8,211 nt of DNA from Deltaproteobacteria bacterium (GTDB lineage Bacteria > Desulfobacterota > DSM-4660 > Desulfatiglandales > Desulfatiglandaceae). The notes beneath the pieces were generated by a model. It did not search any database. It saw only the letters and a program-made list of their open reading frames with translations, and had not been told where the DNA came from. The position numbers and the translations under genes were made by a program. The stretch lies in contig JAGHDR010000162.1 of assembly GCA_021159825.1 (NCBI GenBank), forward strand, positions 1 through 8,211, read 5' to 3'. Positions 1 to 6,037 of this stretch are shown here, piece by piece (position 1 is the first letter of the stretch; every line of letters begins with the position of its first letter).

Positions 1-1
1 A

Positions 2-262
2 CTTAAGATGATTGAAACGGCGGAAGCGTTTTTGCAAGACAAAGGGTTAAGGACACTTCGGGTGAGGCATCACGGTGCCGTGGCCCGTATTGAGGTGGGC
101 GCTTCGGAACGTGAACTGATTTTAAATGATGCAATTCGTAGGGATATTATCAAGGAATTTCGTCACATGGGATTTGACCATATCGCTTTGGACCTGGAAG
201 CGTTTGCGTCCGGAAAAATGAATCGGAGCATAAATCTAACGCGGCAGAGCCGCAGTTGTTAG
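2..262 (+). CDS. larE: LarE, ATP-dependent sacrificial sulfur transferase, C-terminal fragment (5' end outside window)
   Basis: LarE adenylates the carboxylates of pyridinium-3,5-biscarboxylic acid mononucleotide and donates sulfur while building the nickel-pincer cofactor of lactate racemase-type enzymes. It is cytoplasmic. Only about the last 86 codons are here. The frame is open to the left edge (Leu-Lys precede the first ATG at 8), so that ATG is internal and not a start. The sequence shows the family's C-terminal signatures: RVRHHGAVARIEV followed by GFDHIALDLEAFASGKMN, which matches the usual end of the family (x-LDLEGYRSGSMN-x). The N-terminal PP-loop ATPase domain and the sulfur-donating cysteine lie outside the window. 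The last dozen or so residues (SINLTRQSRSC) go beyond the usual family end, and the TAG stop at 260-262 lies inside a heptamer repeat tract, so the original tail may have been replaced. The family is clear from the motif pair. The alternative, another LarE/ExsB-type PP-loop protein, is less likely. Confidence 0.82.
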   Translation, partial: LKMIETAEAFLQDKGLRTLRVRHHGAVARIEVGASERELILNDAIRRDIIKEFRHMGFDHIALDLEAFASGKMNRSINLTRQSRSC

Positions 263-283
263 TTGTCAGTTATCAGTTGTCAG
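256..283. repeat. Left heptamer repeat tract (TTGTCAG-type units), inverted relative to the tract at 391-430
   Basis: Four tandem 7-base units are visible: TTGTTAG 256-262, TTGTCAG 263-269, TTATCAG 270-276 and TTGTCAG 277-283. AGTTGTCAGTTATCAG at 261-276 is an exact reverse complement of 391-406, so the two tracts could form a 16-base-pair stem across a loop of about 114 bases. The tract overlaps the end of larE and supplies its stop codon. Similar short heptamer repeats are, from general knowledge, often seen beside four-helix-bundle genes in deltaproteobacterial genomes. No transposase is encoded here. Confidence 0.85.
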
Positions 284-297
284 CACTGGAGGTTATT

Positions 298-429
298 TTG
301 AAATTTGAGGATTTGGAAGTATGGAAGAGGTCTTCACGATTATGCGCAGATTTGTACAAACACTTTCAAAATATTATGGGGATGCTTTTACTGATAACTG
401 ACAACTGGCAACTGACAACTGACAACTGA
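298..429 (+). pseudogene. Truncated four-helix-bundle protein (23S rRNA intervening-sequence protein type)
   Basis: A TTG start at 298 follows GGAGGT at 288-293 with 4 bases between. The frame reads Met-KFEDLEVWKRSSRLCADLYKH and onward for 43 codons to TGA at 427-429. The opening F-x-DLEVW-x-(K/R) with a following aliphatic/Tyr helix is the hallmark of the four-helix-bundle family first met in proteins encoded by 23S rRNA intervening sequences. Family members are usually about 115-130 residues with four helices. Here only the first helix (about residues 3-25) is recognisable. After residue 30 the frame enters the right repeat tract and encodes repeat translation (LLLITDNWQLTTDN). I therefore call it a remnant produced by a deletion or a recombination between repeats. 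Whether the short peptide is still made is unknown. The family's own function is unknown. Confidence 0.72.
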
Positions 430-430
430 T
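391..430. repeat. Right heptamer repeat tract (CTGACAA-type units)
   Basis: Five full units and one partial unit are in register: CTGATAA 391-397, CTGACAA 398-404, CTGGCAA 405-411, CTGACAA 412-418, CTGACAA 419-425, then CTGAT 426-430. The first 16 bases (391-406) are the exact reverse complement of 261-276. The tract contains the stop codon of the truncated four-helix-bundle frame, and its fourth unit matches the -35 hexamer of a promoter candidate reading into the next gene. It is too short and too regular in 7-base steps to be a CRISPR array. Confidence 0.87.
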
Positions 431-440
431 ACCATATAAC
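412..440 (+). promoter_or_regulatory. Sigma-70-type promoter candidate for the hyuA-like operon, partly inside the repeat tract
   Basis: CTGACA at 412-417 (5 of 6 to TTGACA) is followed, after exactly 17 bases, by TATAAC at 435-440 (5 of 6 to TATAAT). A transcript would begin near 447 and carry a leader of about 80 bases before the ATG at 526. The -35 box is one of the CTGACAA repeat units, so this promoter would exist only because the repeat tract is there. A weaker alternative downstream is GCGACA 457-462 with TACTAT 481-486 (18-base spacer, 4 of 6 each). The call is made by eye and is unproven. Confidence 0.45.
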
Positions 441-525
441 AACTTTCTTGTTTTTTGCGACAGAAAACCAGGTGGTAAGGTACTATAGCTGAAACTGTTC
501 ATACTTATTCCGGGGCGGTGAAACG

Positions 526-2193
526 ATGATTCTGGGACTTGATGTAGGCGGAACTCAGACAGATACGGTGCTCATAGACGGGGATCGAATCCTGAAGGCA
601 ACGAAAATCCCCACCGGGGACAACCTCCTGTTAACCCTTCGAACCGCCCTGGATGGCATTTTGAGTGGTGTTGAACCGGAACAGATTGAACGGATGGCTT
701 TTTCAACGACCCTGGCAACCAATGCCATTGTTGAAGATCGCCTGGGGCGAACCGGCATGATTATCTCCGCGGGCCCCGGCATTGACCCGGCCTGTTTTTC
801 CGTTGGCCCTTCATTTCATGTGGTCGAAGGATGTCTGGACCACCAGGGATTCGAGGCTGTCCCCCTGGACAAGTCATCCGTCATGGAAGCGGCCGAAAAA
901 ATTCAGGAAGAGGGTATTAATACCATAGGGGTCGTTGGAAAGTTTTCAGTTCGAAATGCGGCTCACGAGCTTCAGATTTCTGACTGGGTCAAAGGTTTGT
1001 TCTCACATGTGGCTATGGGGCACTCGGTTTCCGGCGGCCTCAATTTTCCCCGTCGCATTTTTACCACCTATCTGAATGCCTCTCTTCACGAACTCCACAC
1101 AGCCTTTTCCGGCGCACTTACGCACATTCTGGATGAAAAGAACCTGCATGGGCCACGCTACCTTTTGAAACCGGACGGCGGCACCATTGATCTCATGAGA
1201 AGCGCCGGTTCACCGGCACGAACGGCACAATCGGGACCTGCCGCCAGTGTCATGGGGGCCCTGGCCCTGGATGGATGCAGAGGGGCAACCCTGGTGCTGG
1301 ACGTGGGCGGAACCACCACGGACATGTCTGTTGTTTTAGACGGCATGCCTCGTCTCAATCCCCACGGGGTTAAACTGGGCCTTTATAAAACATTGATCCG
1401 GTCCATCATCACCCATTCCCTGGGAACGGGCGGAGACAGTGTGGTTCAGGTGAAAACCAATGGCAAAATGACCGTGGGGCCTTTGCGAAAGGGTCCCCCG
1501 GTTGCATTCGGGGGCGCCGTGGCAACTCCGACGGACGCGTTGGTGACTCTCGGGCTTTTAGCGCTGGGAAACAAAGTTGCGGCAAAGGCCGCCATGGAAG
1601 AGTTGGGCAGCGCTCTGGGCTGCAACGCCGAAGCCGCCGCGGAACGTGTGTTGCAACAAATGGCCGAAACCATTGCCCAATCGGCCAGGGCCTTCGTATA
1701 TGACATTAACGCTCAGCCGGTTTACACCATTCACCAGGTTTTAAACGAGGAAAAAATTGTGCCCGCATCCGTCCTCATCGTGGGCGGACCCGCCCCCCAC
1801 ATAGCCCCCTATGTGGAAAAGGCGCTGGGGTTGCCCTGTCGCGTACCGCCCCATTATGATGTGGCCAACGCCGTGGGGGCCGCGGTTGCCAGGGTCACGG
1901 CACAGGTAACCCTTCAGGCCGATACGGAACGGGGCACGGTGATCATTCCCGAGGCCGGGGAGGAGCACAAAACCGATCGCCGCTTTGACATGGACCAGGC
2001 CATCGCCATGGCCCGGAAAACCCTTTGCCGGCAGGCCATGACGATCGGGGCGGAAGACAATTCACTGGAAACCGTCATCACGGAAAAGCAGGTCTTTAAC
2101 ATGATGCGCGGCTACAGGACGGTGGGTCGGAACATTCGCCTTAAAATGAGCATTACGCCGGGACTCATTCCCCAATGGAAAAGGAGCCTTTGA
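526..2193 (+). CDS. Hydantoinase/oxoprolinase family protein (HyuA-type ATPase subunit)
   Basis: This is a cytoplasmic ATPase of the HyuA / 5-oxoprolinase / acetone-carboxylase-beta superfamily, whose members use ATP to phosphorylate a lactam or carbonyl oxygen and open or activate it. Visible signatures along 555 residues are: the N-terminal phosphate-binding GLDVGGTQTD (4-13); STTLATNAIVE (60-70); LKPDGGTIDL (214-223); QSGPAASVMGA (235-245); the second actin-like phosphate loop LDVGGTTTDMSVV (258-270); a Gly-rich LGTGGDSV (299-306); and a C-terminal adenosine-type segment VLIVGGPAPHIAPYV (416-430). The length is below the roughly 650-700 residues of full HyuA or acetone carboxylase beta, and no HyuB partner lies beside it. 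The start ATG at 526 places the first phosphate loop at the usual distance; the upstream GGGGCGGTG at 512-520 is a modest ribosome binding site. It is followed after 3 bases by the deacetylase gene, so a shared pathway is likely. The substrate cannot be told from sequence. Confidence 0.85.
   Translation: MILGLDVGGTQTDTVLIDGDRILKATKIPTGDNLLLTLRTALDGILSGVEPEQIERMAFSTTLATNAIVEDRLGRTGMIISAGPGIDPACFSVGPSFHVVEGCLDHQGFEAVPLDKSSVMEAAEKIQEEGINTIGVVGKFSVRNAAHELQISDWVKGLFSHVAMGHSVSGGLNFPRRIFTTYLNASLHELHTAFSGALTHILDEKNLHGPRYLLKPDGGTIDLMRSAGSPARTAQSGPAASVMGALALDGCRGATLVLDVGGTTTDMSVVLDGMPRLNPHGVKLGLYKTLIRSIITHSLGTGGDSVVQVKTNGKMTVGPLRKGPPVAFGGAVATPTDALVTLGLLALGNKVAAKAAMEELGSALGCNAEAAAERVLQQMAETIAQSARAFVYDINAQPVYTIHQVLNEEKIVPASVLIVGGPAPHIAPYVEKALGLPCRVPPHYDVANAVGAAVARVTAQVTLQADTERGTVIIPEAGEEHKTDRRFDMDQAIAMARKTLCRQAMTIGAEDNSLETVITEKQVFNMMRGYRTVGRNIRLKMSITPGLIPQWKRSL
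2181..2186 (+). promoter_or_regulatory. Ribosome binding site of the deacetylase gene, inside the end of the hyuA-like gene
   Basis: AAGGAG lies in the last codons of the upstream gene, 10 bases before the ATG at 2197. The upstream stop codon is TGA at 2191-2193. Ribosomes finishing the first gene would clear and reuse this site, which points to translational coupling and a fixed ratio of the two proteins. Confidence 0.7.
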
Positions 2194-2196
2194 CCC

Positions 2197-3504
2197 ATGA
2201 TAAGCGCACCACGCAAAACCGGATTGGTCTTTTTCCCCGCATTTGACTGGGCCATCAGTCCCGAACATCCTGAACGTGAGGAACGGCTTCTCTATACGCA
2301 GGATCAGGTCATGGAGGAAGGCTTGCTGGATATTCCGGGGATTGTAGAATACCGTGTACGCCCCGCGGCATATGAAGACATTCAACGGGCCCATTTCTGT
2401 GTTCCCGACGAAGCTGCCGTCACCACAAAGAGCCATCTGATATCCGCCGGCGGCTGCCTTGTGGCGGCGGATGCGGTTTTAAAGGGAGAGGTGGAGAGCG
2501 CTTTCGCCCTGGTTCGGCCGCCGGGACACCATGCCATGCGCGTGGTCCATGGCAATCGCGGCTTCTGCAATATCAATATTGAAGCGGTCATGATTGAATA
2601 TATCAGGACCCATTACGGCATTCGGAAAGTGGCCATTGTGGATACCGACTGCCATCATGGTGACGGGACCCAGGATATTTACTGGCACGATCCCAACACG
2701 CTGTTTATTTCCATTCATCAGGACGGCCGCACCCTCTACCCGGGAAGCGGTTTCCCCAATGAGTCCGGCGGACCCAATGCTCAGGGGAAAACCGTCAATA
2801 TTCCGCTGCCCCCCCAAACGGGCGAAAAGGGTTTCCTTTATGCCCTGGATGAACTGGTCATGCCGCTTTTAGAAGAATTTGGTCCCGAAATCGTGATTAA
2901 TTCAGCCGGCCAGGATAACCACTTCAATGATCCCATCACCAATATGAACTTTTCAGCCCGTGGATATGCCGTCCTGAATAAACGCTTAAAGCCGGACATC
3001 GCCGTGCTTGAAGGCGGATACGCCATTGAAAACGCTCTGCCCTATGTGAATGTGGGCATTATCATGGCCATGGCCGGGTTGGACACCTCTTTTGTCAAGG
3101 AACCCAATTATGAAAAAGACTATCGCCCGCAATCCCGGGATGTGACCCTGAACATTGAACAGCTGGTTGAAACACTGAAGGACCTGTTTTTGTGGGGGGG
3201 GCTCAAGAAAAAGCCATATGATGAAGGTCAAATACTGGAGCGAAAACGAGATATCTTTTATGATACGGACGGTATTCAGGAAAGACAGAATGAAAAAATA
3301 AGATGCTGTTCCCATTGTGCCGGCGCTTTTTCCATTTCATCCACCGCCAGTACCGGTCAGCACATTATGGGTGTCCACATCCCCATGGAGGCCTGTCCCG
3401 CATGCCGTAAAACCGCTCTGAACTGGTTCCAGACGGGCCGGAAAGGGGCTTTCAAGCACGTGTACCTGCAGGACCGGGACCGGGGTGTGTATGATGTGGT
3501 CTGA
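2197..3504 (+). CDS. Histone-deacetylase-family zinc amidohydrolase with a C-terminal double-CxxC tail
   Basis: This is a member of the arginase/deacetylase fold family (histone deacetylase, acetylpolyamine amidohydrolase, AcuC). In bacteria these cytoplasmic enzymes hydrolyse acetyl or acyl amides of small molecules or lysines. The full catalytic set is visible in 435 residues: tandem His in RPPGHHA (108-113, H111-H112); the zinc Asp/His in DTDCHHGDGTQ (149-159, D151 and H153 by analogy); SIHQDG (172-177); YPGSGFPNESGG (181-192); the second zinc Asp in SAGQDNHFNDP (D240); and the transition-state Tyr in LEGGY (Y275). The zinc Asp motif reads GQD where many relatives have GFD. The catalytic domain ends near residue 300. 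A linker follows, then CSHC (371-374) and CPAC (400-403) about 25 residues apart, a pattern typical of a zinc ribbon or rubredoxin-like knuckle. A run of eight G at 3194-3201 lies in the linker. Start ATG 2197 is supported by AAGGAG at 2181. It is coupled to the upstream ATPase gene. The family is certain; the substrate is unknown. Confidence 0.93.
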   Translation: MISAPRKTGLVFFPAFDWAISPEHPEREERLLYTQDQVMEEGLLDIPGIVEYRVRPAAYEDIQRAHFCVPDEAAVTTKSHLISAGGCLVAADAVLKGEVESAFALVRPPGHHAMRVVHGNRGFCNINIEAVMIEYIRTHYGIRKVAIVDTDCHHGDGTQDIYWHDPNTLFISIHQDGRTLYPGSGFPNESGGPNAQGKTVNIPLPPQTGEKGFLYALDELVMPLLEEFGPEIVINSAGQDNHFNDPITNMNFSARGYAVLNKRLKPDIAVLEGGYAIENALPYVNVGIIMAMAGLDTSFVKEPNYEKDYRPQSRDVTLNIEQLVETLKDLFLWGGLKKKPYDEGQILERKRDIFYDTDGIQERQNEKIRCCSHCAGAFSISSTASTGQHIMGVHIPMEACPACRKTALNWFQTGRKGAFKHVYLQDRDRGVYDVV

Positions 3505-3545
3505 TCCACGAAAGCAATCATAATAATAAGGAGCAACGTAAAAAA

Positions 3546-3995
3546 ATGCGAGAGGACATGTTTTTAAAAAAGGAAGATTTCAAAAATCTATCAGACATTC
3601 TTGACCAATGGACCCAAGATGAAATGAACATGAAGGATGCCTTTCTGAGGTTGGCCGACCGGTTTTCGGAAAAGAGCCGGGCGGTTCTATCCGTCGTTCC
3701 CAGGCCTGGTATCAGCTACTCTCTCAGGGCCAGGGTGAAAGCCGAAGACGAAGAGGGGACCTTGATTACGATGATCGACATTGTGGATGATGATCCCGAC
3801 AACCGGTGGTTGTCCGTATGCTTTTACGGTGATTGTGTGACGGATCCCGAGGAGGAAGGTGATCTGGTGCCGGGGGGATTGCTGGGGGAAGACGGCTACT
3901 GTTTCGACCTTTATGAGAACAACCAAGGTGCCATCTCATATCTGGAACAACGAGTTGATGAGGCTTATGAGAATACGTTGAAAAATCAGAGGTAA
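3546..3995 (+). CDS. Small acidic conserved-looking protein of unknown function
   Basis: I do not recognise a named family. The 149-residue product is strongly acidic (34 Asp/Glu against 17 Lys/Arg by count) and has no signal peptide or membrane segment, so it should be cytoplasmic. The first 45 residues look helical. A central part (48-93) alternates hydrophobic and charged residues like beta strands: SVVPRPGISYSLRARV, then TLITMIDIVDDDP, then RWLSVCFYGD. A Gly-rich turn LVPGGLLGEDGYC follows (108-119), then a C-terminal helix. Two Cys (92 and 97) and a third (119) might pair or bind metal, but the spacing is not a standard motif. AAGGAG at 3528-3533 lies 12 bases before the ATG at 3546; a second ATG at 3558 would be too far from it. 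The gene begins 41 bases after the deacetylase, on the same strand, and no terminator is visible between them, so it probably shares that operon. An accessory or regulatory role is only a guess. Confidence 0.78.
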   Translation: MREDMFLKKEDFKNLSDILDQWTQDEMNMKDAFLRLADRFSEKSRAVLSVVPRPGISYSLRARVKAEDEEGTLITMIDIVDDDPDNRWLSVCFYGDCVTDPEEEGDLVPGGLLGEDGYCFDLYENNQGAISYLEQRVDEAYENTLKNQR

Positions 3996-4013
3996 TCGTT
4001 CTCAGGGTGCCTT

Positions 4014-5843
4014 TTATTCCTCCCCTTTCTCCTCATCAAGGGCGGGTTCATTCTGGTACGCCTTTTTCATGAGGTCATTGATAAATGATTCCATATCGAT
4101 GAGAGCTTCACGGTTAATAATAAAATCTTCCTTGCCGACGCGGTCTTTCACCAGCCTTAGCCCGTATTCCAGTCGTTTGGCCAGTTGAAATGTGAGGTTT
4201 CTCACCTTCTGGCCGGAGTCAATGGCCTGGTGGATAATTTCATCTATGGCGCTGTCGTCAAACAAAATTTTTACACTGAGGTTTTCCCTCAGGACGTCCG
4301 TCTCGGCCTGGACCTGTTCGTACATGGCGCTGAGGTTTTCAATGGCTGCATCCACATCCGTGACATGCCGCAAATAGAGCCTCGCAATCAGATCCAGCCT
4401 TCGATCATAGAGATCAAGGCCCGACTTATGGCTGAAATGTTCGGCCCGTTCCGCTATGTAATGCTTGATCTCCTCCATTTCAAGACTTCGTGCCTTTTCA
4501 AAGCGATCAACCCACTCCTGTTTATTATACTTTTCAAGAAGTTGGGCCAATTGTCTTTCGGGATCATCAACCACCTCCCGTGTGACCAGAAACCGTTTAA
4601 TGTCCGTTGAGGGTAACCGGGTTTCAAATAGAATCAGGGCTTTTTCAATGGCACTTACCAACCCCCTGGCCCCCGTCTTTTCCGTTGCCGCCAATTCCGC
4701 AATGCGTTTCAGGGCGTCGTCTTCAAATTTAACATCAATTCCGTAGGCCCTGAAATCCATCCGTTTGCTGATGATAATGGGGTTGTTGGGGTTTTTGAGG
4801 ATCTCAAAGAGATCGTCCTTCGTCAGCTCGTCAAATACCACCACCACCGGAAGTCTCCCCACAAACTCCGACTCAAACCCGAACTCAACCAGATCCTGTG
4901 CACGGACCTCTTTCAGTATCTCCCATGGAATTTCAGTGGGCCTCACGTCGGCTTCAAAGCCGATCCCCTGTTGCTGCAGTCTTTTCTTTATGATCTCGGT
5001 CAAATCGCCGAAAGCACCGCTCATGATAAACAGGATATTTTTGGTGTTGACCACCTTCTTTTCCTTTTTTCCCGTTCGCCGGTAATGCTCAATGGCCTGA
5101 ATCTGGCTGATGGGATCATGGGGGACCTTCAGGTCCACATCGGTTTCTTCCATGGGTTTCAGTAACGCCCGCTGAACCCCGGTTCTGGATATATCATGCC
5201 CGATCAGGTTCTGGGAGGATGATATTTTGTCAATTTCATCAATATAGACGATACCGTTTTCAGCCAAGTCAATGTTTTCATCCGCTTCATAGACCAGGTC
5301 CCGGATGAGATCTTCAACATCTCCGCCAACATACCCGGTCTCGCTGAATTTGGTGGCATCGCCTTTTACAAATGGAACACCCAGCTTCTGAGCAATCAGT
5401 TTGATGATATAGGTCTTCCCCACGCCGGTGGGACCGATCATCAACACATTGTTCTTGATCATTCCGACGCTTGATTTTTTGTCAGCGCCTGAAAAGCTCT
5501 CGCTTTCCATTTGATGATTGAACCTGATTCGGTTAAAATGCGTACATATTTTTGTTCCCAGCACAGCCTTGACCTGACCCTGCTTCACCACAAACCCATC
5601 CAGATAAGATTCCATTTCTTCGGGCATCATATAAAAATCATCCATATCCGAGCCCTTGGATCCCGACTTTTTGCCATCCGGGTCTATTGCATCCTTTTTG
5701 GGCATAACAAATGGAGAAATAATTTTGACCCGATCGCCATATTTTTTTGAAAGATAATCTCCCAATTCCTTTTCAAGTTCTCGCTGGTTGGGAAGCCTTC
5801 CGGCACTCTTTTTTTCGGTCGATTCCATTTCTGACTTTTCCAT
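4014..5843 (-). CDS. ClpX-like AAA+ protein unfoldase lacking the N-terminal zinc domain
   Basis: This is an ATP-driven unfoldase related to ClpX, the hexameric ring that feeds proteins to ClpP. Residue numbers count from the TTG at 5849. The zinc-binding CxxC domain of ClpX is absent; residues 1-75 are charged and look disordered after a short helix. The ClpX-type core follows: PEEMESYLDGFVV (76-88); Walker A GPTGVGKT (139-146); pore loop 1 GYVGGDVEDLI (172-182); Walker B IVYIDEIDK (200-208); GVQRALLKPMEET (224-236); sensor 1 LFIMSGAF (273-280); an IGF tripeptide at 296-298 like the ClpP-docking loop; the Arg-finger region EFVGRLP (328-334); and sensor 2 TGARGL (392-397). The pore-2 RKH loop is replaced by a longer charged insertion (about 241-267). 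About 190 residues after 420 are extra and helical, with coiled-coil-like stretches; ClpX is about 420 residues in all. I prefer the ATG at 5843 over TTG 5849: AAGGAG on the minus strand (5859-5854) is 10 bases from the ATG and only 4 from the TTG. Confidence 0.88.
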   Translation of the reverse strand: MEKSEMESTEKKSAGRLPNQRELEKELGDYLSKKYGDRVKIISPFVMPKKDAIDPDGKKSGSKGSDMDDFYMMPEEMESYLDGFVVKQGQVKAVLGTKICTHFNRIRFNHQMESESFSGADKKSSVGMIKNNVLMIGPTGVGKTYIIKLIAQKLGVPFVKGDATKFSETGYVGGDVEDLIRDLVYEADENIDLAENGIVYIDEIDKISSSQNLIGHDISRTGVQRALLKPMEETDVDLKVPHDPISQIQAIEHYRRTGKKEKKVVNTKNILFIMSGAFGDLTEIIKKRLQQQGIGFEADVRPTEIPWEILKEVRAQDLVEFGFESEFVGRLPVVVVFDELTKDDLFEILKNPNNPIIISKRMDFRAYGIDVKFEDDALKRIAELAATEKTGARGLVSAIEKALILFETRLPSTDIKRFLVTREVVDDPERQLAQLLEKYNKQEWVDRFEKARSLEMEEIKHYIAERAEHFSHKSGLDLYDRRLDLIARLYLRHVTDVDAAIENLSAMYEQVQAETDVLRENLSVKILFDDSAIDEIIHQAIDSGQKVRNLTFQLAKRLEYGLRLVKDRVGKEDFIINREALIDMESFINDLMKKAYQNEPALDEEKGEE

Positions 5844-5888
5844 TGCCAAGTCGCTCCTTGCATTAACCTACGTTCAACACGTTAGGAA

Positions 5889-5917
5889 AAGATACGCATT
5901 GGTATCCTAAATTTCAA
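5889..5917 (-). promoter_or_regulatory. Sigma-70-type promoter candidate for the ClpX-like gene
   Basis: Read on the minus strand, TTGAAA (5917-5912, 5 of 6 to consensus) is followed by a 17-base spacer and TATCTT (5894-5889, 4 of 6). Transcription would begin near 5882, giving a leader of about 40 bases that ends in a good ribosome binding site (AAGGAG). Imperfect inverted repeats overlap the -10 box (TTAGG 5882-5886 and GATAC 5891-5895 against GTATCCTAA 5902-5910) and could be an operator or chance. No heat-shock (CIRCE-type) element is visible. Confidence 0.5.
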
Positions 5918-5935
5918 GTTAAGGATGACGCCGGG

Positions 5936-5949
5936 AGGAAACCTTTCCT
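5936..5949. repeat. Short palindrome AGGAAA-CC-TTTCCT in the divergent intergenic region
   Basis: Six-base perfect arms (5936-5941 and 5944-5949) sit around a 2-base centre, between the two divergent promoter candidates and 12 bases upstream of the purL-side -35 box. Its position would suit a regulator acting on both genes, but a palindrome of this length can arise by chance, and no known operator is recognised. It does not match the PurR box of enteric bacteria. Confidence 0.3.
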
Positions 5950-5960
5950 GAAAAAGGCGG

Positions 5961-5990
5961 TTGACGACGCACTTTGTTTAAAGTTACAAC
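5961..5990 (+). promoter_or_regulatory. Sigma-70-type promoter candidate for purL
   Basis: TTGACG (5961-5966, 5 of 6) is followed by an 18-base spacer and TACAAC (5985-5990, 4 of 6). The transcript would start near 5997, about 40 bases before the purL ATG. No riboswitch fold of the purine type is recognisable in the short leader. Confidence 0.4.
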
Positions 5991-6037
5991 GCTACGGAAT
6001 GGTTCCTAAAATTCTGACAAAAACTAAGGATGTGCAA

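Noticed and set aside
261..406. Inverted repeat as a larE rho-independent terminator
   Set aside because: The arms are about 114 bases apart, the stem is not GC-rich and no T run follows; terminator function is not supported.
256..430. Possible CRISPR array from the repeated short units
   Set aside because: Units are 7 bases, directly tandem, with no spacers; the two tracts are inverted relative to each other and enclose a gene fragment.
2062..2436. Minus-strand open frame of 124 codons across the hyuA/deacetylase junction
   Set aside because: It is antisense to two clear genes, has no family motifs, and its reading follows from codon bias of the plus-strand genes.
3194..3201. G run as an actual frameshift in the deacetylase gene
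   Set aside because: The frame stays open through it and the double-CxxC tail is read in the same frame, so the gene is intact as given.
3996..4013. Terminator between the converging genes
   Set aside because: Only 18 bases separate the stop codons, and no hairpin with a T run is visible on either strand.
4185..4610. Plus-strand open frame of 141 codons inside the ClpX-like gene
   Set aside because: It is antisense to the C-terminal extension of a well-supported gene, with no ribosome binding site or motif.
5999..6037. Earlier in-frame ATG for purL at 5999
   Set aside because: It has no ribosome binding site, and the 13 added residues precede the conserved PurS-like start; ATG 6038 has AAGGA at the right distance.
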